Source: Desulfobacterales bacterium (lineage in GTDB: Bacteria > Desulfobacterota > Desulfobacteria > Desulfobacterales > DTYH01). Taken from it: a DNA stretch of 42,092 bases. The position numbers and the translations under genes were made by a program. Positions within the stretch are counted from its first letter, which is position 1; each line of letters starts with the position of its first letter. Under the pieces are notes generated by a model. It saw only the letters and a list, made by a program, of their open reading frames with translations, had not been told where the DNA came from and made no database searches. The DNA lies in contig DTYH01000248.1 of NCBI GenBank assembly GCA_012961955.1, positions 1 through 42,092 of the forward strand, written 5' to 3'. Shown here one piece after another: positions 1 to 8,146 of the stretch.

Positions 1-1
1 G

Positions 2-826
2 CATCGAGAGGTGGTGATTCTTGGGGATCAAGAGATGGAGATAGGAGAAGCAGTCTTTGACGCGGATTTTGTAATCAATATTCCTGTCATGAAGACCCAT
101 GCACAGACCCGGGTTACCCTGGGGTTGAAAAACCTGAAGGGATGTCTCGCCCCTGAGTCCAAGAAGAAATGTCACATAGAACTTAACCTACATAATGCCA
201 TTGCCGAATTTAATACTCATATTCCCTGCGACCTTGTTGTTCTGGACGCCCTCACAGCCATGGAGACAGGCCCCACACCGGTAAAAGAAGATTCCGTAAA
301 AGAGATGGGGCTGATACTAGCTTCCAAGGATCGGCTGGAGTGCGATGTGGTAGGTAGTTATCTTTTGGGATATGAAGCCGCAAGTGTTCCACATATAGCA
401 AGATATGCAGAACTTGTTGGCAGATCAGCAGATTTAGAGAAAGTGGAGGTATTGGGTGAGGACATTGACCAATATCGTCTTAAGCTTGATTATTATTTCA
501 ACTGGGCCGAACATATGATAGAAAATTTCGATATTAAGGGACTCAGGATGCCGTATTATGGCGATCATCTCTGCTCGGCCTGCGGATTTAATCTATATGC
601 AGGATTGTTGTACTTTTGCAGGGAAAACAGGGGGGCATCATTTGACAATGTAGAGTTTTGCTCTGGTTTATCCGTAAGACCATCAAAGGGAGCCAAGAAG
701 GTAGCACTTCTGGGGAAATGTGCAGTAAAGGCAAACAAGGGATTAAAAGATGCGATCAAGATCGGTGCCTGTCCACCTGACCCGAAAAAGATGGCTGAAA
801 AACTAACTGAGGCCTTGAATAAATGA
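2..826 (+). CDS. DUF362 domain protein (5' partial)
   Basis: The reading frame is open from the first bases of the window, so the true start lies upstream; the GTG at position 11 is probably internal. The N-terminal part carries the DUF362 signature of hydrophobic strands followed by NIPVMKTHAQTRVTLGLKNL and a CHIELNLHNAIAEF stretch. The C-terminal part has several cysteines (CSACGFN, GKCAVKAN, ACPPDP) that could bind metal or a cluster. DUF362 proteins often lie beside redox and acyl-CoA genes in anaerobes, but their reaction is mostly unknown. It sits 21 bp upstream of a thiolase in the same direction, so the two are probably co-transcribed. Family assignment is fairly secure; function is not. 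Confidence 0.75.
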   Translation, partial: HREVVILGDQEMEIGEAVFDADFVINIPVMKTHAQTRVTLGLKNLKGCLAPESKKKCHIELNLHNAIAEFNTHIPCDLVVLDALTAMETGPTPVKEDSVKEMGLILASKDRLECDVVGSYLLGYEAASVPHIARYAELVGRSADLEKVEVLGEDIDQYRLKLDYYFNWAEHMIENFDIKGLRMPYYGDHLCSACGFNLYAGLLYFCRENRGASFDNVEFCSGLSVRPSKGAKKVALLGKCAVKANKGLKDAIKIGACPPDPKKMAEKLTEALNK

Positions 827-847
827 GCTAAAAAAAGGAGAAGAGGT

Positions 848-2059
848 ATGAAAAGTGACATAGTTATTATAAGTGCTTGTAGGACCCCTTTTGGACGTTT
901 TGGAGGATCCCTCAAAGATATCGATGTGTACGACCTTGCTGCAATAGCTATGAAAGAATGCGTGGAGCGGATCAAGATAGATAAGAAGGAAGTCACAAAT
1001 GTCTTTTGGGGCGTTGGAGATACAAGCCAGTGTAAGGATGTCTATACCCCTGTACTGGCAAGACAGGCCTTACTTAAGGCCGGCATGCCAGCAGAGACTA
1101 CCTCTTTGAGTCTGGATAAGGCCTGTGTCTCAGGTACGAGTGCGGTACAACTCGGCCTTTGGGCACTCCGGTTAGGTGAAGCGGATATAGCCCTTTGTGG
1201 TGGGTCGAATTCATTCTCCCGGGAACCGCTTATCTACCGTGGCCCTCGCTGGAGCGGTTTTCGGATCGGAGACGTTAAGCTTGAGGATCCCCTATTCGAA
1301 TTGGGATATAGGGATTACAATCCTGTCGCAGTAGATGCCGGGGAAGTGGCACTTGAATATGGAGTGACTCGCGAAGAACAGGACGAATGGGCATTTTATA
1401 GCCATAAGAAATATGGAGAGGCGCATGCTGCTGGAAAGTTCAAGGATGAGATGATGCGAATGGAGATTCCTCAAAAAAAAGGCGAGCCCATAATCTTGGA
1501 GATAGACGAACAATACCGGCCCAATGTTTCATTAGAAAGGCTGGCTGCTCTACCCACCATATATGGAAGCCCTACCATAACCGCAGGTAATGCCCCGGGA
1601 CTAAACGATGGCGCGTGTGCCATACTCATTGCCACTCGAGAGAAGGCTAAAGAACTTGGGTGTGAGCCTATAGCCACATTGGTGGACATCACAAATGCCG
1701 CGCTTGACCCGAGGATGATTGCCGCAGTCCCCGCCCCTTCCATTGAAAAGGTACTGAAGCGAAATAACTTGGCGCTAAGGGATATGAAGGTAATCGAGAT
1801 CAATGAGGCATTTGCGGCAATGCCATTGGTTTCAAGTAAAATACTCTCCGATCATGGCCATGGCGATCTGGAAGAGATCCGTTCTAGGATCAATCCCAAT
1901 GGTGGAGCCGTAGCTATTGGGCATCCAAACCCCGCTTCCGGGGCACGTTTGATCATGACCATGGCCTATGAGCTCAGACGTCGCGGCGGTGGTTATGGAG
2001 TCGCTGCTATCTGCGGTGGTTTGGCCCAGGGAGATGCAGCCATTATCAAGGTAGAATAA
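848..2059 (+). CDS. Thiolase (acetyl-CoA C-acyltransferase)
   Basis: This 403-residue protein has the full thiolase layout. The nucleophilic Cys lies at residue 93 in LDKACVSGTSAV. NEAFA is near residue 319, the catalytic His is at 359 in AIGHPNPASGAR, and the second Cys is at 389 in ICGGLAQGDA. It should cleave a 3-oxoacyl-CoA with CoA, or run the reverse condensation, in the cytoplasm. A strong ribosome site (AAAAAAGGAGAAGAGGT) precedes the ATG. It follows the DUF362 gene closely and lies in a plus-strand block rich in CoA-metabolism genes, which suggests the terminal step of beta-oxidation or aromatic-acid degradation. The G-to-P change after GHPN differs from the commonest GHPxGASG form. 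Substrate chain length cannot be read from the sequence. Confidence 0.93.
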   Translation: MKSDIVIISACRTPFGRFGGSLKDIDVYDLAAIAMKECVERIKIDKKEVTNVFWGVGDTSQCKDVYTPVLARQALLKAGMPAETTSLSLDKACVSGTSAVQLGLWALRLGEADIALCGGSNSFSREPLIYRGPRWSGFRIGDVKLEDPLFELGYRDYNPVAVDAGEVALEYGVTREEQDEWAFYSHKKYGEAHAAGKFKDEMMRMEIPQKKGEPIILEIDEQYRPNVSLERLAALPTIYGSPTITAGNAPGLNDGACAILIATREKAKELGCEPIATLVDITNAALDPRMIAAVPAPSIEKVLKRNNLALRDMKVIEINEAFAAMPLVSSKILSDHGHGDLEEIRSRINPNGGAVAIGHPNPASGARLIMTMAYELRRRGGGYGVAAICGGLAQGDAAIIKVE

Positions 2060-2161
2060 GTTGTAACGCATCTACGATACCCCGCGAAAGGATTAAGGCA
2101 GATGCCAATACACCTTTTTTTGCATGAGTGCAAACCCGAAAACTCGGCCTGTTAACTTTGA

Positions 2162-2223
2162 GGGTCTCCTAAAAAGTCTAATTTCTCTCTCAGCGTGAAC
2201 AAAAATGAGTTTTTACGAAACCA
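2162..2223. repeat. Palindromic repeat with TCGTAAAAAGTC arms
   Basis: The left arm reads GGTCTCCTAAAAAGTCTAATTT and the right arm is the inverse form ending TTTTTACGAAACC. Single arms of the same unit (TTTCGTAAAAAGTCTAATTTT) recur at about 11260, 16792, 17068 and 38568. A complete hairpin form is at 9464-9517. No coding potential. Confidence 0.6.
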
Positions 2224-2544
2224 CCAACTTTGAGGAGCAACGAAAAAGTTTTCTACGCACGCCTGTGCGCTCGGCTGTGGCACCCAGGGCTCCTGGAGTT
2301 CCGGCATACGGTAATGTCATTGTGTCAGTACTCTTTATACTGGCTATACAAAATGTTTCCTAAATTGAGTGTTACAGGTTTTGATGTCATTACCAATCTA
2401 GTGTAATTTCAGCCACTTGTATTGCCTAGTTCTCCGAACCAGAGTAACCCACTCGGTGGAAATTCCCAAATTGTAACTCTTTAGCTCCTTGAAAGGAGTA
2501 GTAATCAGTCAATTTTTACAAAACGGGAAATTGTTACCCTTTTT

Positions 2545-2592
2545 GTAACTGTTCACGAGGAAAAGAAGAAGCTTCCTCCGTGTGACAGTTAC
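2545..2592. repeat. GTAACTGTTCAC hairpin repeat
   Basis: An inverted repeat begins GTAACTGTTCACGAGGAA and ends with the inverse TTCCTCCGTGTGACAGTTAC around a short purine-rich loop. Related palindromes lie at 17118-17175 and 31003-31048. The GTAAC termini match those of the longer inverted-repeat elements in this window. Confidence 0.6.
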
Positions 2593-2819
2593 AAATTTTT
2601 TACTAATGGAAAAGATGTATTGGCGCCTACTTGAACCTTATTATTGCCTTGAAAGACGGAACGGGATAAGCGAATATTTACGGTTGTAGGGCGAACATTT
2701 TAGTTAGTTATAGATCAAGATGAGGCGTGCGAAGGAGATTATCTGAGGGTTTGACGCGTCAGAAGACCACCGACGTGGTCGGAGGAAGCCTATTTGCCAG
2801 CAGACATAGGGGGGATCTA

Positions 2820-3383
2820 ATGAAAATACTCGGTTTTTTAGGTAGTCCAAGGAAGGAAGGAAACACCGCTATATTGATGAATGAAGTACTATCTGAGGCT
2901 AAAAAGGGAGGGCATGAGGTAAATATTTACTACCTAAACGAAACGAATATCCAGGGTTGTCAGGGTTGCCTGCACTGTAAAAAACATGGTGGGTGCCGCA
3001 TAGATGATGATATGCAATCTATATATGACGAGATTCAAGCTGCCGATTCCATTGTATTCGGAACTCCCGTGTACTGGGGAGGCGAGTCAAGTCAATTTAA
3101 AACCTTCTTTGACCGCTGGTTTGCCTTTATTATTAGCCCACCACCCAACTACGTGGTTTCCTTAAGACCTGGTAAAAAAGGGGTATTCTTTATTACCCAA
3201 GGGAGAGAAGAAGAGGATATGTTTCAATATTTACCAAAAAGATTCTCTTCTATCCTGAAGGGGATGTTAGGGTTTTCTGCTGTATACACCTTTGTCGCCC
3301 CTGGGTTGAGAAAGGTGGAGGCAAAGGAAAGACCTGAGCTTTTAGCTAAGGCAAGGGAAGCAGGAAAATTCTTAATCTCATGA
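2820..3383 (+). CDS. Iron-sulfur flavoprotein / NADPH-dependent FMN reductase family
   Basis: I chose the ATG at 2820, preceded by AGGGGGG, because the protein then begins MKILGFLGSPRKEGNT, the flavodoxin-like phosphate-binding loop typical of this family. A longer frame to 2727 only adds residues that look like intergenic sequence. The 188-residue protein carries a compact CX2CX2CX5C cluster (Cys 47, 50, 53, 59), which in iron-sulfur flavoproteins binds a 4Fe-4S centre next to FMN. VFGTPVYWGG and FFDR follow, as expected for the flavin face and dimer interface. A role in electron transfer for the neighbouring anaerobic acyl-CoA enzymes is plausible, but is inferred from position only. Confidence 0.88.
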   Translation: MKILGFLGSPRKEGNTAILMNEVLSEAKKGGHEVNIYYLNETNIQGCQGCLHCKKHGGCRIDDDMQSIYDEIQAADSIVFGTPVYWGGESSQFKTFFDRWFAFIISPPPNYVVSLRPGKKGVFFITQGREEEDMFQYLPKRFSSILKGMLGFSAVYTFVAPGLRKVEAKERPELLAKAREAGKFLIS

Positions 3384-3392
3384 GAGATTCTT

Positions 3393-3428
3393 AGCCGTTT
3401 ACCGGGTGTGGCATCCCGGTGAACGGCT
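3393..3428. terminator. Strong hairpin after flavoprotein gene, possible terminator
   Basis: AGCCGTTTACCGGG pairs with CCCGGTGAACGGCT over 14 bp (one G-T pair) with an 8-nt loop. It starts 9 nt after the stop codon of the flavoprotein gene. There is no U-tract behind it, so it may instead be an RNA-stabilising hairpin or a copy of the intergenic GCCGTTA-type palindromes. Confidence 0.5.
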
Positions 3429-3452
3429 GAAAAACTTAGGATTCACGACGTT

Positions 3453-4436
3453 ATGTCGAGACTCACTCTTAACGGAGTACACAAGATCGAGATCCCTACC
3501 AGTTTTTCAGTTGGTAACATTAACGTCTATATCCTGGACGGTCCCTACTTATCAATGATTGACGCAGGGATAAAGACTGATGAAGCCCTTTTCACTCTAG
3601 AGAGAGAACTTTACAAAATGGGCCGCAGGATAGAGGATATCAAAAAGATATACCTTACACATTCCCATGTGGATCATTGTGGTCTTTCGCAGAGGATCTC
3701 TCAAATCTCGGGTGGAAGGGTGTTTCTCCATAGATATGATCGATACAAGGCTGTATCAAGTTTTAAAGAGTTGTTTGACATAGAATACAGATTGTATAAG
3801 TCCTATTTCCATGAAGCAGGGCTATCCCCATCCTTCTGGCAAACGTTCGTAAGGGAGATGGAAGAGGTATGGACGACCTTTTCTGAGCCAGCATCCTCAG
3901 TGGATACGATCGAACACGGTGAGATTGTAGAGTGTGGAGAACGGAAACTAAAAGTCTTACACCTTCCTGGCCATTCCCGAGGTTCTCTGTGCTATCTCGA
4001 TGAGGATTCCCGAATCCTGTTTTCCGGTGATCATTTACTGGACAGGATCTCTCCAAACCCACTACTTGAACTTTATTCCAAGATAGAATACGGCTACAGA
4101 AGTCTTGAGACGTACCTGAATTCCTTACATATAACCAGAAGGTTGGATGTGGATCTGGTATTGCCAGGACATGGTGATTTTATCGAGGATCATCGTAAGT
4201 TGATTGACCATATACTAAAGCATCATCAATATCGGGCAGAGAGGATATTGGATACTCTGGCAGAAGGGGAAAAGACAAAATCAGAAATCTGTGATATCCT
4301 TTTCGGACGGCTCGAAGGGCGAGAGGTTCTACTGGGACTTTCCGAAGTGGAAGGGCATCTAGAACTCCTTGAAACAAGAGGCGATATAATTAAAAGAAAG
4401 AAGAACGGGCATCTTCTTTTTTATAAAAAGGGCTAA
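3453..4436 (+). CDS. Metallo-beta-lactamase-fold hydrolase
   Basis: This 327-residue protein has the MBL metal motif THSHVDHCG (His70, His72, Asp74, His75). Next come the third-ligand region PGHSRGSLCY near residue 174, the bridging Asp in LFSGDHLLD, and the last His in LPGHGDF near 240. The C-terminal 80 residues form a helical, winged-helix-like tail, as in MBL hydrolases of the GloB/LACTB2 type. Likely substrates are thioesters or phosphoesters. Its place between a flavoprotein and an acyl-CoA synthetase-like gene suggests CoA-thioester hydrolysis, but this is inference. The ribosome site is weak (TTAGGA about 13 nt upstream). A second MBL gene of similar size follows at 11461. Confidence 0.88.
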   Translation: MSRLTLNGVHKIEIPTSFSVGNINVYILDGPYLSMIDAGIKTDEALFTLERELYKMGRRIEDIKKIYLTHSHVDHCGLSQRISQISGGRVFLHRYDRYKAVSSFKELFDIEYRLYKSYFHEAGLSPSFWQTFVREMEEVWTTFSEPASSVDTIEHGEIVECGERKLKVLHLPGHSRGSLCYLDEDSRILFSGDHLLDRISPNPLLELYSKIEYGYRSLETYLNSLHITRRLDVDLVLPGHGDFIEDHRKLIDHILKHHQYRAERILDTLAEGEKTKSEICDILFGRLEGREVLLGLSEVEGHLELLETRGDIIKRKKNGHLLFYKKG

Positions 4437-4553
4437 GAAATCATGCCTATCCTAAATCCCTCCCCACGTTACCAACTATCGCTAACTTCAGCACTTTAGC
4501 TCCTTGAAAAAGGTTATAGCCGCTAACTTAATCTGAGAGGACAATAGTAATAA

Positions 4554-5963
4554 ATGGAAAAATTCTTAAATCCCGAATCTGTTGCGCTTATTGGTGTCCC
4601 GAGTAGGACAGGCGTGGGGGCGTATAATAACCTGGAGATGTTACTCCGCTTTGGTTACAAAGGAAGAATATATCCTGTAAATCCAAAGGTCAAGGAGTTG
4701 TGCGGTCTTAAATGTTATTCAAATGTTAACGAAATACCGGATGTCCCTGAGCTGGCAGTGATCTCAGTCGGAAGGGACAGGGTAATGGATGTTTTACTTC
4801 GATGCGTGGAGATGAAGATTCGTCGTTTCGTCATTATAACTCAGGGGTTTGCTGATGCTGATGAACAAGGAAGGAGGCTTCAGAAGAGCTTTTCAGAACT
4901 AGCAAGGGCTCGGAATGTCAAAATTGTAGGCCCGAATACCATAGGGATCTACAATGCTTTTACGGGTTTTACCACCGCATTTGTAGAACTAAAAAGGCCC
5001 TCTCAGCCTCCGCCCGTGACAGTGGTAACTCAGACTGGTGTCATCCATGGGGCCGTGGACTCATTCTGTGAGGATGGTCTTGGAAAGGCGATCGACCTTG
5101 GTAACATGTGTGATGTCGATTTCGTAGACGTACTGGAATACCTGGAACACGACCCTCAAACCAAGGTCATTGCCCTGCATATGGAAGGGATGAAACGGGG
5201 TAAGGAGTTTGTGGATATTGCTCGACGGGTATCGCGTCGGAAGCCGATCCTGGTTCTTAAAACGGGAAGAAGCAAATTGGGAGCAAAAGCGGTCCTATCT
5301 CATACAGGGTCACTGGTGGGAGAGGACGTCCTATTTGATGCCGCGTTTGAGCGTGCCGGTTTACTCCGTGTAATGGATACTATGGGGTTCAAGGATGGAA
5401 TAAAGGCATTACTCCATTTACCCCCTATGAGGGGTAATCGCATTGCCGTCATTACCACTACTGGCGCGGTAGGAATCATGGCAGCCGATATTGCGGAAGA
5501 GCTGAACTTAACCTTTGCCAAACTCCCTCCGTCTCTGCCGGAATTGATCCTAAGAGGCACGCCTGGTTGGATACAGCTTAACAATCCTGTTGATATCTGG
5601 CCAATAGGGATGATCAGAGGGAAGTTCATGGAGACATACGAAACCACACTTCGTGAACTTGTCCGATCACCGGATGTGGACGGTGTTGTAGGAGTAGCAA
5701 TAGCTACCAAGTCCCGCATTCATGCAGACCTCGACCTGGTAGAGAGGGTGGGTCGCATTCAGGCGGAGAGTGGGTACAAGAAACCGGTTGCATTCTGGCT
5801 TTACATGGACGACGTTGCTCGGGCAAGTAAGCGTTTTGAAGGGATACGAGGTGTGGCCTGTTTTCCATCCATTGAGAGGGCGATCAAGGCTCTCTACTTC
5901 TGTTATCGGTATCATATTCTTTCGTCTCAGGCAGGACCGGTGACTAGGGGGACCAGGGCTTAA
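4554..5963 (+). CDS. CoA-binding protein, NDP-forming acyl-CoA synthetase-like, no ATP-grasp
   Basis: This 469-residue protein begins with a CoA-binding Rossmann domain (LNPESVALIGVPSRTGVGAY, then GRIYPVNPK). Two succinyl-CoA-ligase-like flavodoxin domains follow. The phospho-His of the family is present at residue 250 in AVLSHTGSLVGED, and a GAVGIMAAD loop is near residue 307. Full acyl-CoA synthetases (ADP-forming) continue into an ATP-grasp domain of about 220 residues. Here the gene stops after the ligase domains, as in alpha-subunit-only (AcdA-like) proteins. It therefore needs a separate beta subunit, which is not in this window, or has another role. The gene lies in the same direction as the thiolase and reductase genes. 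Confidence 0.88.
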   Translation: MEKFLNPESVALIGVPSRTGVGAYNNLEMLLRFGYKGRIYPVNPKVKELCGLKCYSNVNEIPDVPELAVISVGRDRVMDVLLRCVEMKIRRFVIITQGFADADEQGRRLQKSFSELARARNVKIVGPNTIGIYNAFTGFTTAFVELKRPSQPPPVTVVTQTGVIHGAVDSFCEDGLGKAIDLGNMCDVDFVDVLEYLEHDPQTKVIALHMEGMKRGKEFVDIARRVSRRKPILVLKTGRSKLGAKAVLSHTGSLVGEDVLFDAAFERAGLLRVMDTMGFKDGIKALLHLPPMRGNRIAVITTTGAVGIMAADIAEELNLTFAKLPPSLPELILRGTPGWIQLNNPVDIWPIGMIRGKFMETYETTLRELVRSPDVDGVVGVAIATKSRIHADLDLVERVGRIQAESGYKKPVAFWLYMDDVARASKRFEGIRGVACFPSIERAIKALYFCYRYHILSSQAGPVTRGTRA

Positions 5964-6149
5964 AGGTTACTGGCATCCCTCATCAGCCTGCGGACCTTAT
6001 TCCATGATCAATATGTGGGGCTTTGTTTCAATCCGAGAGCTTTGTACAACCTCTCTGGGGGTTTCCCCCGCTCTCAAGTGACAGAAAACCTAAAGGTTTC
6101 CGCCCAGTCGTTTCAAGAAAACCTCACCCCGTAAACAGTTATATTTTGT
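5964..6149. other. Intergenic repeat sequence before long inverted-repeat element
   Basis: No gene is seen. The end of the stretch (about 6092-6142) is one copy of a dispersed unit beginning AAGGTTTCCGCCCAGTCG and ending with a CACCCCGTAAACAGTTA-like arm. It recurs at 11385-11443, 32201-32252 and, more degenerate, at about 41907. Confidence 0.5.
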
Positions 6150-6557
6150 GTAACATTTTAACATTTTGAAACAAGCCGGTTCCATCAGATTCAAGCTATA
6201 GTTACGAGACAGGATACAGGACGTAGGATCCATGACGCACTGGCCGGGAAGACTTTACAGGTAAGTATAGTTTGCGCGCAAGCCTTTTATAAGCAAAACC
6301 AAATATAGTGTGGCATTTCATATGTTATATGTCACCGAAACTGCGAGTGGGCGTAAAACCGCCTTATAAACATTGTCAGCGCACGGAGGTTAGGGCTGTT
6401 TACTCTATATCGGTTTTTGCACCCAGCCCATAATTATAACGAGTTTTGCCTGATGCTATACAATCTTGCATCCTGCGTCCCGTATCGTATGTCGCATATT
6501 CAGTATTCGAGTGGTCCTTTGATCGGGCCGGTCTTGTTTCAATAGGCTAAATTGTTA
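6150..6557 (-). mobile_element. Long terminal-inverted-repeat element, copy 1 (MITE-like)
   Basis: This 408-bp element starts GTAACATTTTAACATTTTGA and ends with the inverse of GTAACAATTTAGCCTATTGA. Read on the minus strand it aligns from end to end with the copy at 18826-19227. Shared internal blocks include GGCAAAACTCGTTATAATTA, CCGATATAGAGTAAACAGCC and the subterminal TATCCTGTCTCGTAA. The subterminal blocks are themselves inverse of each other, so the element can fold into one long imperfect hairpin. I see no open frame with transposase features, so it looks non-autonomous. Confidence 0.75.
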
Positions 6558-6570
6558 CCCTCGGTTTTTA

Positions 6571-6694
6571 TTGTTGACAACAATCACTGTTTAAAGTACG
6601 TTTGCATAGTAAAATATTGTATATAAGTAAAATGAATAACGGATGGATAACTAGGGATATATATACATCTCTTTCTGGGCATTAGGCCCAGAAA
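6571..6694 (+). promoter_or_regulatory. Candidate promoter and operator palindromes before the reductase operon
   Basis: A perfect palindrome TTGTT-GAC-AACAA at 6571-6583 contains a consensus -35 box (TTGACA, 6574-6579). Seventeen bases later there is a weak -10 (TACGTT, 6597-6602). Further on, TTTCTGGGC-ATTAG-GCCCAGAAA at 6672-6694 is a perfect 9-bp inverted repeat followed by TATTATACTTTA. It lies about 70 bp before the first reductase subunit. It could be an operator or a leader hairpin. Repression over the -35 box is plausible but not shown. Confidence 0.4.
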
Positions 6695-6766
6695 TATTAT
6701 ACTTTACGAGTAACTTTAGATAACCTGTATTGGTAACTACCTAAAACCAAAAAGGGGGTTAGTAAG

Positions 6767-8125
6767 ATGGAAGCAGAAAGGAAGAAAAAGAAAAGGACCT
6801 CTGCAAAGACCTTGCAGACGGCGCGCGAGGCGGGGTATTTTGGTAAAAAGATGTTACAAAATGCCCTAAAGGCTAGAGAGGAAGGTCGACCGACAGCATG
6901 GTCTATGGTTACCTGGTGGGAAGGTGAGCTGATTGCAAAGGCTATGGGTGTTGAGTTGGTCTTTCCAGAAAACTGGGGGGCATTTTGTGCCTCTGTTCGT
7001 GCTGCAGAACCCCATCTGGATCGAAGTCACGGAGAGGGCTTTCCTTCCACCCTTTGTGGCTATGCCAGAAATTGTCTAGGCTATGCCAGAAATATGGCAG
7101 ACAACAATCTGGAAGTCCCTCCGGACGCCCCTGGCGGAGGCTTAGCAAGGCCAACATTCCTTTTGAGTTCTGGTGCCGCATGTGATGCCCGTTATAAATG
7201 GTTTCAGGCACTGGGGCGCTATCTAGAGGTCCCTGTATGGACACTTGAACTCCCTCATACAGGGGTCAAGGAATACTTTCTGCCGGGAAATAAAGAGCAC
7301 AATATAAGATTCATCGTGAGCGAGTTAAAAGAATATGTTGCTTTTCTAGAAAATCTCCTTGGTAAAAAGTTGGATTGGGACAGATTGAGCGAGATAGTGG
7401 ATCAGACCTTTAAGACACTCCGTATAGCCTATGAGGTGGATCTCCTCAGGAAGGCTGTGCCTTCTCCTATGGTTGCACAGGATTTCTGGTCGATTATGAT
7501 CCCTCACCTTTACCTTCCAGACGATCCGGAAGCCTATGAATTCTATAAAAGGGTATACGATGAGGTAAAATACAAAGTGGATAATAAGATCGCTGCTATC
7601 CCCAACGAAAAATACAGGATGATGTTCTCTGAACTTCCACCTTGGCATACCCTTGGCTTCTTTGATGAGATAGCTGAAAGGTATGGAATAGCCTTGGTGA
7701 TTGAAAGCTGGAGTTATCACGCCATCCCTCCCATTCCCGAGGAGGAACTTGAGGGAGTCACAGATCCATTAGAACTGATCGCCCGGCTTACATACAGGAT
7801 GTGGACCGGATATAACGAGACTGCCCTTGAATATGGTGTGGACCCCGGCTTTTTTATGTCAGCATATCTTAAGTGGGCCAAGGAATATCGAGCAGACGGC
7901 CTGTTCTGTCATCCCCTCATGTCATGTCGTCCAGCCACGTATACGTTATTGCACACAGGAAATGTATTAATGGATAAATTTAAGGTTCCGTCGGTTGTAA
8001 TCGATGGTGATATTGTTGATCTGCGCGTATTTAACGAGGAAGAGGCCTTTTCAAAGGTGGAGGCGTTTGTTGAAACCATGGACCACTACAGAGAAGTAAG
8101 AAAAAAAGAAGGACTTCCGTGGTAA
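6767..8125 (+). CDS. Benzoyl-CoA reductase / 2-hydroxyacyl-CoA dehydratase subunit, BcrB/BzdO-like
   Basis: This 452-residue protein matches the larger FeS subunit of the family in length and in Cys placement. Cys97 and Cys103 are in LCGYARNCLG, Cys139 in GAACDARYKWFQ, and Cys381 and Cys387 in FCHPLMSCRP. In this family such cysteines hold a 4Fe-4S cluster that delivers low-potential electrons to a CoA-thioester substrate. The N-terminus is strongly basic (MEAERKKKKR). An AAAAAGGGGGTTAG ribosome site precedes the ATG. The partner subunit follows after 21 bp, with two activases downstream, giving the four-gene composition of class I ATP-dependent benzoyl-CoA reductases. A 2-hydroxyacyl-CoA dehydratase cannot be excluded; no downstream ring-cleavage genes are in the window. 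Confidence 0.85.
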   Translation: MEAERKKKKRTSAKTLQTAREAGYFGKKMLQNALKAREEGRPTAWSMVTWWEGELIAKAMGVELVFPENWGAFCASVRAAEPHLDRSHGEGFPSTLCGYARNCLGYARNMADNNLEVPPDAPGGGLARPTFLLSSGAACDARYKWFQALGRYLEVPVWTLELPHTGVKEYFLPGNKEHNIRFIVSELKEYVAFLENLLGKKLDWDRLSEIVDQTFKTLRIAYEVDLLRKAVPSPMVAQDFWSIMIPHLYLPDDPEAYEFYKRVYDEVKYKVDNKIAAIPNEKYRMMFSELPPWHTLGFFDEIAERYGIALVIESWSYHAIPPIPEEELEGVTDPLELIARLTYRMWTGYNETALEYGVDPGFFMSAYLKWAKEYRADGLFCHPLMSCRPATYTLLHTGNVLMDKFKVPSVVIDGDIVDLRVFNEEEAFSKVEAFVETMDHYREVRKKEGLPW

Positions 8126-8146
8126 TAAAGAAAGGAGATTTTACCC

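Larger units (their letters stand above)
2060..2819. other. Intergenic stretch of repeats, no gene seen
   Basis: No convincing coding frame is present. It contains two palindromic repeat units, listed separately (2162-2223 and 2545-2592). A fragment CCTAAATTGAGTGTTAC at about 2354 recurs in other gaps, and a GTAACTCTTTAGCTCCTTGAAA motif at about 2475 resembles the ends of the long inverted-repeat elements. A small perfect hairpin, GACCAC-CGAC-GTGGTC, lies at 2764-2779, just ahead of the flavoprotein gene. Confidence 0.6.

Noticed and set aside
2727-2819. N-terminal extension of the flavoprotein
   Set aside because: The extension overlaps a hairpin and intergenic-type sequence; the ATG at 2820 has a good ribosome site and gives the family's normal start.
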